The notes: generated by a model not told the origin, from the sequence alone. Positions 6,687 to 13,973 are shown, numbered from the stretch's first letter. The stretch is DNA of 16,195 bases from Euryarchaeota archaeon UBA443 (GCA_002499195.1 DAKS01000037.1:5802-21996), one strand, 5' to 3'. Translations and numbers: made by a program.

Positions 6687-7349
6687 CTAGTTGAAATCAC
6701 GTTCAACGATAATACCCTTCGCAATTTTATCATCCAATAGCAATTCTTGCCCACCGATAGAATAAACACTCTGGCCATTAGAAGTAACAACTTGCCCAAG
6801 ACTGATCGTTTCTCCAAGGAGTAATCTTAGGGAATCTGAGATGATTATTCCTTGAATTATTCCAGATTCATCGGCTTCAAGATTTGAAAGTTCAAGATGT
6901 GCTTGTTGGAATGACTTGATGCGTTGCTCGATATGTTCGCCTGATTTCGGAATATCTCTGCCACTCGGGTCTAATTGAGGATCACCGAGAAGTACGGTCA
7001 GAGCCACTTCCAAATCATCGTCGATAGCATGTTCGAGCCTGCAAGCAGTCTCATGCATGTTTCCATCGAAAGGAATACGATTCAACAGAACTTCAGCAAG
7101 ACGATGGCGTCGCTTCATCATACGGCCGTGTTCAAAACCTTTCTGAGTTAGTTTTGCTCCTTTGTAGCGCTGATAATCGATGTATCCTTTGCTCGCCAAT
7201 CTCTGAACCATTTCGGTGGCTGAAGCGGGTGAAACACCTAACTTTTCGGCTAAATCACCGGTTCGAACACGCGAGTTTTCGTCCTTTTCAAAAAATTCAT
7301 ACATCATCTCAAGGTATTCATCTTCAAATTCTTGAAAGTGACCCGCCAT
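6687..7349 (-). CDS. DtxR/MntR-family metal-dependent transcriptional regulator
   Basis: The protein has 220 residues from ATG 7349. The N-terminal winged helix-turn-helix (VRTGDLAEKLGVSPASATEM, then VQRLASKGYIDYQRYKGAKLT) is typical of DtxR/IdeR/MntR repressors. The dimerisation/metal domain follows, with H82 in RRHRLAE and C103, E106, H107 in ETACRLEHAIDDD, matching the DtxR Cys102-Glu105-His106 ligand set, then DPSGRDIP as in DtxR SPFGNPIP. The C-terminal part (LGETISLGQVVTSNG) looks like the FeoA/SH3-like domain. It would sense Fe(II) or Mn(II) and bind operators of metal-homeostasis genes. At the site where DtxR has Met10 the alignment gives Glu11, with Glu14 three residues later, more like the MntR Asp8/Glu11 pair. 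The longer frame upstream of Met 7349 lacks family similarity. Downstream, the membrane protein follows after 2 nt. Confidence 0.9.
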   Translation of the reverse strand: MAGHFQEFEDEYLEMMYEFFEKDENSRVRTGDLAEKLGVSPASATEMVQRLASKGYIDYQRYKGAKLTQKGFEHGRMMKRRHRLAEVLLNRIPFDGNMHETACRLEHAIDDDLEVALTVLLGDPQLDPSGRDIPKSGEHIEQRIKSFQQAHLELSNLEADESGIIQGIIISDSLRLLLGETISLGQVVTSNGQSVYSIGGQELLLDDKIAKGIIVERDFN

Positions 7350-7393
7350 GTACCTTGCTACTATGTTCTGAAATTCAAGGGTTTCTCTAAGTC

Positions 7394-9520
7394 TTATGCT
7401 GCAGAGAAGACATTGGAACATGATGGGCAGCGGACTGAACCCTTGTATGTTGAAGGTACGCGAAGCTTAGAAGAGCATTCGGGACATTCGATTTCGATCT
7501 TCTCTTCAACAGGTTGTTCTTCAGGTTCTTCATCATCGATCGAGTCCAATTCATCTTCTAAATCCAAAGATTCCTCCGCTTCAACCTCGAACTTCTCTGA
7601 GCAATCTGGGCATCGAACGGTTCCAGAATAGTCACCAGGGATACGTAAGGTTCGTTCACACGCTGGACAAGATTTTTCCACGGATTCGGCCTTTTTCTTC
7701 TCTTGCTTTGGCTGTTCCTTCTTTTCTTTCTTAGGCTTTGATTCAGTCGATGTTCCTCGTCGTAAATGGAGTACAAGAATGATACAACAGGCGACAGCAA
7801 CACCACCTCCAATAGCAACGTATGGAATCTCAGCTGATTTATCCTCGGCTTCTTGGGCAGACACGAGTATGCTTTGCTCATCTTCAACAACCAAAGAATC
7901 GTATCGCCATTCAGCGTTCAATAAAATTTCATTGCCATTCGGAACGACAAAGGTTACGTCATAATTCCTTGAGGAACTCGCTTGCAAAGGCTCGGTTGCT
8001 AATTGTCCAAGAAGTAGTCCACTGCTATCTGTAAGGTACAAAACGCCTCCAGGACCCTCTATAGAACCAGTGTTCTGGAGCATTATGGTTACCGTAACCT
8101 CCTCTCCTTCAACAGGCTCTCGAGGCAGAGTAATCGGATCGATTTCAACTGAATATGCAGCTTCACTGACCGACAGTGATGCAGTAGCAATGTAACTGTT
8201 CGTTGAAGCAACCCAGTCTATGGCCTCCATTCGAATCAAAACAGTATCACTCTGGATTTCACCCAGTATCGTTTGACCGGTAAGTGTACCAGAACCGAGT
8301 GTAACGATTTGCTCATTGACAAAAACATCTGTCCCAGAGATACGATAACCAAATCGTAATTTCACTTCTCGATCAACTCCATTTGTAATCGATACATTCC
8401 AATTTAGTTGAACTCCTGATGTACTTTCTTCCGCCTCAACCTCCGCGAACATTGCTTGAGGGCTAAGAACAACCATTGCTGCAATTCCATCGAGACCACT
8501 TGAAACGATACCATCTGTTGAAACGATCACCCATGTGAAGTTGTGTTCACCTTCAGCAAGATCCTCGAAAATAAGTCGCAACTCACCAGCAGAACCTGAA
8601 TCTAGAGACAAAGAATCGCTATTGTATTCGATTCCATCATGAACAACATTGAGTTGTGCAGTACCTGTCGTATCACCTTGATTACGCAATATGAATGAGA
8701 CCTCCATATCATCACCGCCATGCCATGGACCTCCTATGAACGAAAACCCACTCGAACCTGCCTGTTCAAACACGGCAGATGGTAGGCCTTCTAGCGAATA
8801 CATTACTGTAGTCTGAGATGATTGATTACGATCGCCAAGGACTTGACATTCCAATACACCAGGACGTGCATATAATGCAAGATTGTCGCTAACATCTTGC
8901 CCAACACCGACGCTTAGAGATTGATTGTACACTTCTTCATCAAGGAAATTACAAACAAGGTCTCCTTCGAATGACCTCTCTCCATCATCGTTGCTTGATG
9001 AAAGGTTGAATTGGATAAGATCGCCTGAAGAATACGAGGTAGTCAATAATTCAATATCGACATGAACATTTGGTAGAGGTGGAGGACCAATTTGTATCGA
9101 ATCGGTCAGCATAATGCTCGTGTTGTTGATAGACATTTCAACGTCAAGTGTACCTTCATCGACTTGAGTTGATGAGAGGTAAAGTAGGACCTGGGTGGTC
9201 ATCGCATCGATTGAGATGTTTTCAAAATAAGCCGTTTCATTCCACCCCGCTTGGCTAACTTCGAGAACAATTGAAGCAACTTGTGCATCAACTCCTGTAT
9301 TCTCGACTGGAATCTCCAGATTGAGATAATCCCCTTGGCGGACTGTGGAATTTGTAGTAAGCACACCGGATTCATTAGCCCCCGAATACGTCAATGCATT
9401 CGAACCAACGAATTGGACATCCGTAGGCCCATCCGCTTGAACAATGGGTATTGAAAGTAAGGAACAAACAATCATTCCAACCAAGAATATGGTTGGAAAA
9501 TGATTCCGCTCTTGCTCCAT
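7394..9520 (-). CDS. Secreted beta-rich ectodomain, TM anchor and two cytosolic zinc ribbons
   Basis: The 708-residue protein starts at ATG 9520 with MEQERNHFPTIFLVGMIVCS, a signal peptide cut near IPIVQADG. Residues ~35-560 are Ser/Thr/Asn/Val-rich strands arranged like repeated CARDB/Ig-type adhesion domains (LNLEIPVENTGVDAQVASIV, VSFILRNQGDTTGTAQLNVV, VTIMLQNTGSIEGPGGVLYL share an N-T-G/Q-G strand-turn). One transmembrane helix lies at about 566-588, followed by a Lys/Glu-rich stretch. Two near-identical zinc ribbons close the protein, with cysteines at 618/621/637/640 and 679/682/698/701 (CPAC...CPDC and CPEC...CPSC) separated by an acidic linker. The topology places the ectodomain outside and the ribbons in the cytosol. 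Function is unknown: adhesion, surface layer or signal relay are possible. The upstream extension of the frame lacks a signal-like start and was not used. Confidence 0.82.
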   Translation of the reverse strand: MEQERNHFPTIFLVGMIVCSLLSIPIVQADGPTDVQFVGSNALTYSGANESGVLTTNSTVRQGDYLNLEIPVENTGVDAQVASIVLEVSQAGWNETAYFENISIDAMTTQVLLYLSSTQVDEGTLDVEMSINNTSIMLTDSIQIGPPPLPNVHVDIELLTTSYSSGDLIQFNLSSSNDDGERSFEGDLVCNFLDEEVYNQSLSVGVGQDVSDNLALYARPGVLECQVLGDRNQSSQTTVMYSLEGLPSAVFEQAGSSGFSFIGGPWHGGDDMEVSFILRNQGDTTGTAQLNVVHDGIEYNSDSLSLDSGSAGELRLIFEDLAEGEHNFTWVIVSTDGIVSSGLDGIAAMVVLSPQAMFAEVEAEESTSGVQLNWNVSITNGVDREVKLRFGYRISGTDVFVNEQIVTLGSGTLTGQTILGEIQSDTVLIRMEAIDWVASTNSYIATASLSVSEAAYSVEIDPITLPREPVEGEEVTVTIMLQNTGSIEGPGGVLYLTDSSGLLLGQLATEPLQASSSRNYDVTFVVPNGNEILLNAEWRYDSLVVEDEQSILVSAQEAEDKSAEIPYVAIGGGVAVACCIILVLHLRRGTSTESKPKKEKKEQPKQEKKKAESVEKSCPACERTLRIPGDYSGTVRCPDCSEKFEVEAEESLDLEDELDSIDDEEPEEQPVEEKIEIECPECSSKLRVPSTYKGSVRCPSCSNVFSAA

Positions 9521-9537
9521 AAGATGCTTGAAACTGT

Positions 9538-9543
9538 GGAGGT
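9538..9543 (+). promoter_or_regulatory. Strong Shine-Dalgarno site deciding the CC2 start
   Basis: GGAGGT ends 8 nt before ATG 9552, an ideal spacing. It fixes the CC2 start there rather than at the in-frame TTG 9528 or ATG 9570. It also means this transcript has a leader even though the divergent gene starts at 9520. Confidence 0.65.
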
Positions 9544-9551
9544 TTTTGAGC

Positions 9552-10418
9552 ATGATGTCGAATAGAGGCATGACGGGAGGTTTATTGAAGGAAGCAGAGT
9601 GGGCGGAATACATGACGCCTGAGGAACTCTTGGCCATTACGCCCGAGTTCTTGGGCAAAGCCATCCTTCATCGCAGAGAAAGGCTTGCTGCAGATATTCC
9701 TGAACAACTCGATGCACGTAGTAGTGAACTTACGGAAGCTGCTTCTATGGCACGTGCAGCTAAAGCAAAGCGAGATGATGTTAACAAAAAGGTTGCATCG
9801 CTCAAGAAAGAAAGGAATGATGCTCAGACAAAGGCAAAGAAACTGTTTATTGAAGCGAATGCAATTCGTGAATCAACACCTCAGCAGAAAGGCAATACCG
9901 CCGCTGAACCAGAATGGGCAAAAGATCGCTTACAACAACGACTCGATGCACTCGACCTTTCATTGCAAACGAATTGGGGTACGCACATCGATGAGCGAAC
10001 AACACTCAATGAAATGAAAAATCTCATTCGAGAGCATGAGGACTGGGTTGATTCTCGTAAAGAGAAGTTTGCTGAAATCAACAGAATGAAGGAATTACGA
10101 GAAGATGCGAAACAATTGCTTGAAACCGCTGACAAAGCACATCAAGCAATGGTTCAATTACACGATGAGAACCAGATTTTTCACGACACTTACATCGAGA
10201 ACGAGCAAAAGAGAAAACATGCTGATGCTAGAACAACTCGACTGGCTCAGGCCCTTGACGAAAGTCAACGAGGCATTGAGTTCTGGAATAATTGCATCGA
10301 GAATGGATTCAATGAACTGATGACCGATGCTGAACGGGTACGAGAAGGCGGAAAGTCCTCGAGAGCATTAGCCCGAGAACGTCGCCAAAAACTCGAGAAG
10401 GATGGTGAGGAAGAATGA
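9552..10418 (+). CDS. Coiled-coil protein CC2, coupled to the terminal nucleotidyltransferase
   Basis: This 288-residue protein begins with a short acidic region (EWAEYMTPEELLAITPEFLG), then long charged helices (RAAKAKRDDVNKKVASLKKE, MKNLIREHEDWVDSRKEK), an AHQAM turn (TADKAHQAMVQLHDENQIFH) and a basic/acidic tail (SRALARERRQKLEKDGEEE). The helix pattern and the AD[KA]AHQAM string are shared with CC1, and AQEAHDLM in CC3 is similar, so these look like paralogs. No enzymatic motif is visible. Its TGA overlaps the ATG of the downstream polymerase (ATGA), the tightest form of coupling, so it is likely a dedicated partner or regulator of that enzyme. It may dimerise with the coiled-coil half of the polymerase; that is inference. 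It is divergent from the zinc-ribbon gene with only 31 bp between starts. Confidence 0.8.
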   Translation: MMSNRGMTGGLLKEAEWAEYMTPEELLAITPEFLGKAILHRRERLAADIPEQLDARSSELTEAASMARAAKAKRDDVNKKVASLKKERNDAQTKAKKLFIEANAIRESTPQQKGNTAAEPEWAKDRLQQRLDALDLSLQTNWGTHIDERTTLNEMKNLIREHEDWVDSRKEKFAEINRMKELREDAKQLLETADKAHQAMVQLHDENQIFHDTYIENEQKRKHADARTTRLAQALDESQRGIEFWNNCIENGFNELMTDAERVREGGKSSRALARERRQKLEKDGEEE

Positions 10419-12526
10419 GTGTCTGCACGACGACTGGGCTTTCTCAGGAGCAGCAAGATCAATGGCCGCATCTTTACAAGCATCTGGTCGAAGAAATTGT
10501 TATTCCAGATTTAACAACTATTGAAGAGAGTTATATCCAAAAACTTGATTCTGATTTGAAGAATGTAATAAAGAAGATAGGCGATGCTAAAGCAAGAAGT
10601 AGAGAATCACTTACAAAGCATCTTAAGGGACTTTTGTTCCGACGTTTTGGAAAGAATGCAATGATTGAAGTATTCGGTTCAAGCGTAACCAATCTTTCGA
10701 TTGGAACGGGAGATCTTGACCTTTGTCTGTCCTTCAAAAACAAGACTCCGCGCAAAGTATTGAGGAAAATATCAGGACTCCTTCATGAAGAGGGAATGGA
10801 AGATATCCAACTCATTCCAAAAGCAAGAATCCCAATTGTGAAGTTCAAGGACCCACGTTCCGGATTGGATGTCGATATTTCCCTCGACAATCGACTTGCA
10901 ATATACAACTCAATGATGTTGAAATCTTACGCTCAAGAGGAGCGACTTAGGCTTCTGGTTCAAATGGTCAAGTATTGGGCTAGCCGAAGAGGGATAAACA
11001 ACGCCTTTGAAGGCTCATTATCTTCCTATGCATGGACATTGCTTACCATTCAACACGCACAAATGGCACAGCCCCCACTAGCCCCCAACCGACAAGAAGG
11101 TTGTCCTTCAAGACCGCTTTCATTCCATGGGGAAAAATACGATGTTGGTTTTGATGATGAGGTCTTTGCTACCAACAATACACAATCCTTAGGATCTCTT
11201 TTGATCAGTTTCTTTGACCGCTTTGCAACTCGATGGGACTGGGACTCTATGGTAGTCTCAATTCGTAATGGTGAGGCACTCTCAACCAAATCAAAAAAGT
11301 GGGAACATACAGGACCGTTGCCACTTGAAGTTGTGACCGGAGCTGATGATGGATGGATGGAACATGTGATGCCAATCGAGGATCCATTCGATCATGAACA
11401 CGATCTCTCTCGAGTGGTCAGAGCAGAAGGGGCGATGTCAATTCAAAATGAATTCATGCGAGCCATCAATATGCTCTCTGATGGAAAAACCTGGCAAGAA
11501 ATATGTGAACCTGTGTTCGAAATCGATGAAGAACCGGATGACTTGTTCCATGATTTGCGAAACAGTTCCAAGGATGAGGTTGCTAGTCGCCTTGAGGAAC
11601 TACGAGCAAAACTCGAAGATGTTGAAGGTCAGATTCGAGACCTTGTTGAGGAGCGACAGAATTCAAAGGAACTACTCGATATTCTTAGAGGAGGTCTAAG
11701 AGAAACCCGGAATGTGAGATCAGACCGGCAACAAATCCTCTCCGAACTTCGACCGTTGAGTATGAAAGTTCAGGAACTTCGAGAAGTTCGAGATGGCATC
11801 AACCAACGTGTTGCTATTCCAACCAAACGAATCCATCAGGAAATGGTACGTATCTTCGAAAAGTTAACTTCAGAAGTTGATGTCTTCAATGCCCCTACTC
11901 TTGGTGTAGAAAGAGGCGACTTCGCTTATTTCTTTGAATTGCAAGCGATGTATGAAGCATCATTGAAATCCAATGAAGCACACCAAGAATTCATCCGATT
12001 AAGGCGGGAACAGAATGAAGAATACCGTGCACTAAAGAAGACGAAGAAAAGAGAGGAGGATGTCCTTGTCAAACTCGTTGAGAGCAACCCTGCATTGGAG
12101 AGCGTCCATCTCAACCCTAAATCGGTAAAGGAGTTTCAAAAGAATGCGAAGTTGCTTCAACGATCTATCAATGAACAATATTCATCAAAGCACGAATTGC
12201 GTCGAGAAATAGGTCGTTTGGAAGCATGGCAGCGCATATCCTCAAAGAAAAACAGAAACCAACGTTCTCCTAACCGCCAATCGAGAGACCGTAGGCCTCG
12301 TGCACCTGATGTAAACATCAATGAGGTCCGTCAAAAGGCTTCCAGTGGCGACTCACTATCGTTGAATGAACTCGACGCATTGCTTTCCAAAGGCGGTATT
12401 GCAAGCATTGGTAACAGTGGAGAGCAAAAACCTAAACAAAAACGACGCCAATCAAAAAAGCGATCTTCTCAAAGAATCGATATCCGTCAAGGACGTACAC
12501 GTGGACGAAAAGAATCGAGGAAGTGA
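10415..12526 (+). CDS. GLD-2/Cid1/TUTase-like terminal nucleotidyltransferase fused to a coiled coil
   Basis: The 703-residue protein has an N-terminal polymerase-beta-type nucleotidyltransferase: EVFGSSVTNLSIGTGDLDLC carries the G-S helix turn (88-89) and the catalytic pair D100/D102, and SGLDVDISLDN gives the third carboxylate D154. KARIPIVKFKDP, LRLLVQMVKYWASRRGINNA and GSLSSYAWTLLTIQH match the central domain of eukaryotic GLD-2, Cid1 and TUTases. SLGSLLISFFDRFATRWDWD and IEDPFDHEHDLSRVV...EFMRAINML match their PAP-associated domain. The first ~360 residues are thus a complete noncanonical poly(A)/poly(U) polymerase with an intact triad, so activity is expected. Residues ~385-605 form a coiled coil with NEAHQEF, resembling CC1-CC3. 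The tail holds SGDSLSLNEL and a basic RIDIRQGRTRGR. GGTGA at 10404-10408 precedes the ATG, which overlaps the CC2 stop. It is neither a class I CCA-adding enzyme (no CCA-specific head) nor a bacterial PcnB. The nucleotide added is unknown. Confidence 0.85.
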   Translation: MSVCTTTGLSQEQQDQWPHLYKHLVEEIVIPDLTTIEESYIQKLDSDLKNVIKKIGDAKARSRESLTKHLKGLLFRRFGKNAMIEVFGSSVTNLSIGTGDLDLCLSFKNKTPRKVLRKISGLLHEEGMEDIQLIPKARIPIVKFKDPRSGLDVDISLDNRLAIYNSMMLKSYAQEERLRLLVQMVKYWASRRGINNAFEGSLSSYAWTLLTIQHAQMAQPPLAPNRQEGCPSRPLSFHGEKYDVGFDDEVFATNNTQSLGSLLISFFDRFATRWDWDSMVVSIRNGEALSTKSKKWEHTGPLPLEVVTGADDGWMEHVMPIEDPFDHEHDLSRVVRAEGAMSIQNEFMRAINMLSDGKTWQEICEPVFEIDEEPDDLFHDLRNSSKDEVASRLEELRAKLEDVEGQIRDLVEERQNSKELLDILRGGLRETRNVRSDRQQILSELRPLSMKVQELREVRDGINQRVAIPTKRIHQEMVRIFEKLTSEVDVFNAPTLGVERGDFAYFFELQAMYEASLKSNEAHQEFIRLRREQNEEYRALKKTKKREEDVLVKLVESNPALESVHLNPKSVKEFQKNAKLLQRSINEQYSSKHELRREIGRLEAWQRISSKKNRNQRSPNRQSRDRRPRAPDVNINEVRQKASSGDSLSLNELDALLSKGGIASIGNSGEQKPKQKRRQSKKRSSQRIDIRQGRTRGRKESRK

Positions 12527-12530
12527 TTCA

Positions 12531-13031
12531 TTGAAGGAGGGATGGCGGCATGGCCTCGCCCCTACTCAACTCTCCATCGAATGGACTCAAGCCATTCAGA
12601 GATTATTTCTCGAAGGTACTGGAGAGGAGTATTTCATAGGATCAATTCAATCCCTACCAGTTCCCGAGTGGGAAGGGAATTTCATGTTGTTCGATTCAGA
12701 AGAATCGACTCCTGAATCGATGCGTGGTCTTCTCTGGACCTCACCTTTCAAAGAAGATACAATTCGAATCGTATCCTTTGTTCTCGATGTAGGCGCTCGT
12801 GGAAAAGGCTGGGGTTCGCTTGTTTGGAATCTGATGATCGATGAACTTCTTGCAAAGGGATTTCACAATATTCAGTTGGAGGTTCGAGCTTCAAATCAGC
12901 GAGCGATATCATTCTATAGAAAAAGAGGTTTGGAAATCATACAGGAATTACATGGATACTATCGCCAAGGGATGGGATATATGATGCGCGGTAAACTACA
13001 ACATTATCATCCAAACAATGATACACCCTAG
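12531..13031 (+). CDS. GNAT-family N-acetyltransferase
   Basis: This encodes 166 residues from TTG 12531, which lies 4 nt after the polymerase stop, with GAGG at 12517-12520 as ribosome binding site. The acetyl-CoA signature is clear: IVSFVLDVGARGKGWGSLVW gives the R/Q-x-x-G-x-G/A-type pyrophosphate loop (residues ~89-96), followed by NLMIDELLAKGFHNIQLEV and the motif B segment ASNQRAISFYRKRGLEII, as in RimI-like acetyltransferases. The substrate (protein N-terminus, lysine or small molecule) cannot be told. The frame extends upstream inside the polymerase gene but that part has no GNAT similarity. ATG 12684 would leave too short an N-terminus. Close spacing makes it the third gene of the CC2-polymerase cluster. 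Confidence 0.85.
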   Translation: MKEGWRHGLAPTQLSIEWTQAIQRLFLEGTGEEYFIGSIQSLPVPEWEGNFMLFDSEESTPESMRGLLWTSPFKEDTIRIVSFVLDVGARGKGWGSLVWNLMIDELLAKGFHNIQLEVRASNQRAISFYRKRGLEIIQELHGYYRQGMGYMMRGKLQHYHPNNDTP

Positions 13032-13046
13032 TAAGAAGTTTGAATC

Positions 13047-13301
13047 GTGCAAGAATCCCTTGATGCGCTACGTCAAATTCCACATGTCGTTTCAGTGGAA
13101 GTTCTAAGTGAAGAGAACCCTGATTCAAAAGTAAATTTCACCTCAGTTCAAAGAATTCTCAAAAACAAAAAGAAATTGAGTCTTATCGGTAAGAATGGGT
13201 GCGCAGTATTCTTTTCCAATAAATCATCAATCATAATGATCAAATCAGAAGCAAATGTAAACCTAGGCGCTATTGACCTACTGCTCGATTCAATCGAATA
13301 G
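13047..13301 (+). CDS. Minimal Roadblock/LC7-like protein
   Basis: The 84-residue product starts at GTG 13047, 15 nt after the GNAT stop. The N-terminal LDALRQIPHVVSVEVLSEE resembles the first helix and strand of Roadblock/LC7 domains (L..I.GV..V.V...). The end, GKNGCAVFFSNKSSIIMIK then EANVNLGAIDLLLDSI, resembles the last strands and the conserved ANLG-helix of that fold. Typical Roadblock domains are about 100-120 residues, so this copy is shortened in the middle. In archaea such proteins usually accompany small GTPases or ATPases. None is directly upstream, but a KaiC-like ATPase lies on the opposite strand with a 12-bp convergent overlap. The assignment rests on a weak pattern; a hypothetical small alpha/beta protein is the alternative. 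Confidence 0.55.
   Translation: MQESLDALRQIPHVVSVEVLSEENPDSKVNFTSVQRILKNKKKLSLIGKNGCAVFFSNKSSIIMIKSEANVNLGAIDLLLDSIE
13285..13297. repeat. Palindrome TCGATT-C-AATCGA inside convergent gene overlap
   Basis: This 13-bp perfect palindrome spans the overlap of the Roadblock-like gene 3' end and the KaiC-like gene stop codon (13290-13292 on the minus strand). A 1-nt loop is too small for a good hairpin, so it may simply reflect coding constraints on both strands. Confidence 0.25.
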
Positions 13302-13973
13302 TGGCCCAAGTACGACTAAACCATGGGGGCCAACGTCGATGGCCTGCTTTTCCATAGCATGTCGAATGTGGCGCATTTTCTCTATTTGCATCGTCCGAAC
13401 CAATTTACCATTCCGATGATCCATACCTAAGTTGATCACTGCATCGGCAAGGAATCCTTCATTTCCTTGCAATTCAGCATGATTGCCAAGGTTTCGCTCT
13501 GTTATGAGAAGCACGTTTAGATTCATTGAACGAAGGAAATCGAAGAATGAGAACATCTTCTTTCGCATTGCTTCATTGACGGTTGTCAACGAATAGATTG
13601 CACCAAGAGAATCAAGAACAAATGTCGTAAATCGATCACCATGCGTTTGCTTGAAATGTTCAATCATTTTTCGTGTAAACTTAAGGTAATCCATATCTTC
13701 ATTTTCACGACGGAGTTCAGTAAAATCGGTCACTTGCAAGTTCATAGGCAACTGCAGTCCGAGGCTACTCGCTGCACGCATGAGTGAATCAACCGTTTCT
13801 TCAACCGTACAATATAGCCCAAATTCGCCTGTTCTATTGAGATGATTTGTCAACAAGGTCAAGCAGAGTGAGGATTTCATCGAACCTGGGGGCCCAGTCA
13901 CGAGACTGATGTATGGAGCATGAATATCTGATTGTACAACGCGTTCCATCCCTTGCATTCCGCCAAGAAGCAT
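13290..13973 (-). CDS. KaiC/RecA-superfamily ATPase, single domain
   Basis: This 227-residue protein has Walker A at residues 27-35, GPPGSMKSS, where Met32 replaces the usual Gly before the lysine. The KaiC-type acidic pair follows in LYCTVEETVDSLMR (E58/E59), then Walker B in FTTFVLDSLGAI (Asp121), the helical FSFFDFLRSMNLNVLLITE segment and the late VINLGMDHRNG and RTMQIEKMR strands. This is the RecA-like KaiC/FlaH/GvpD group found widely in archaea as regulatory ATPases. The usual N-terminal GI..LD.LLGGG lead-in is reduced to a short stub. The GGTGA on the minus strand (13978-13982 as TCACC) 4 nt before the ATG fixes the start. Its 3' end overlaps the Roadblock-like gene by 12 bp. Specific function is unknown. 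Confidence 0.83.
   Translation of the reverse strand: MLLGGMQGMERVVQSDIHAPYISLVTGPPGSMKSSLCLTLLTNHLNRTGEFGLYCTVEETVDSLMRAASSLGLQLPMNLQVTDFTELRRENEDMDYLKFTRKMIEHFKQTHGDRFTTFVLDSLGAIYSLTTVNEAMRKKMFSFFDFLRSMNLNVLLITERNLGNHAELQGNEGFLADAVINLGMDHRNGKLVRTMQIEKMRHIRHAMEKQAIDVGPHGLVVLGPLFD

Noticed and set aside
7350..7421. Longer N-terminus for the DtxR-family regulator
   Set aside because: Its extra 24 residues overlap the end of the upstream zinc-ribbon gene and do not resemble the family, which starts at about MAGHFQEFEDEYLE.
9521..9664. Longer N-terminus for the zinc-ribbon protein (start at 9664)
   Set aside because: It would bury the signal peptide about 50 residues inside and overlap the well-supported CC2 start with its GGAGGT site.
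11566..12300. SMC/Rad50-type ATPase for the coiled-coil half of the polymerase
   Set aside because: No Walker A, signature or Walker B motif flanks the coil, and the same is true for CC1, CC2 and CC3.
10415..12526. Toxin-antitoxin or CBASS/OAS-like defence nucleotidyltransferase
   Set aside because: The central and PAP-associated domains match RNA-tailing enzymes; no effector, Cap or HEPN-type partner gene is adjacent.
12366..12530. Upstream extension of the GNAT frame into the polymerase gene
   Set aside because: The extra 55 residues are the other-frame shadow of the polymerase tail and show no acetyltransferase similarity; TTG 12531 with GAGG upstream is preferred.
12690..12725. Dense GAATCGA/TCGATTC words as possible repeat or methylation sites
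   Set aside because: The word recurs through many coding regions and most likely reflects Glu-Ser/Asp-Ser codon choice; no spacing pattern was seen.
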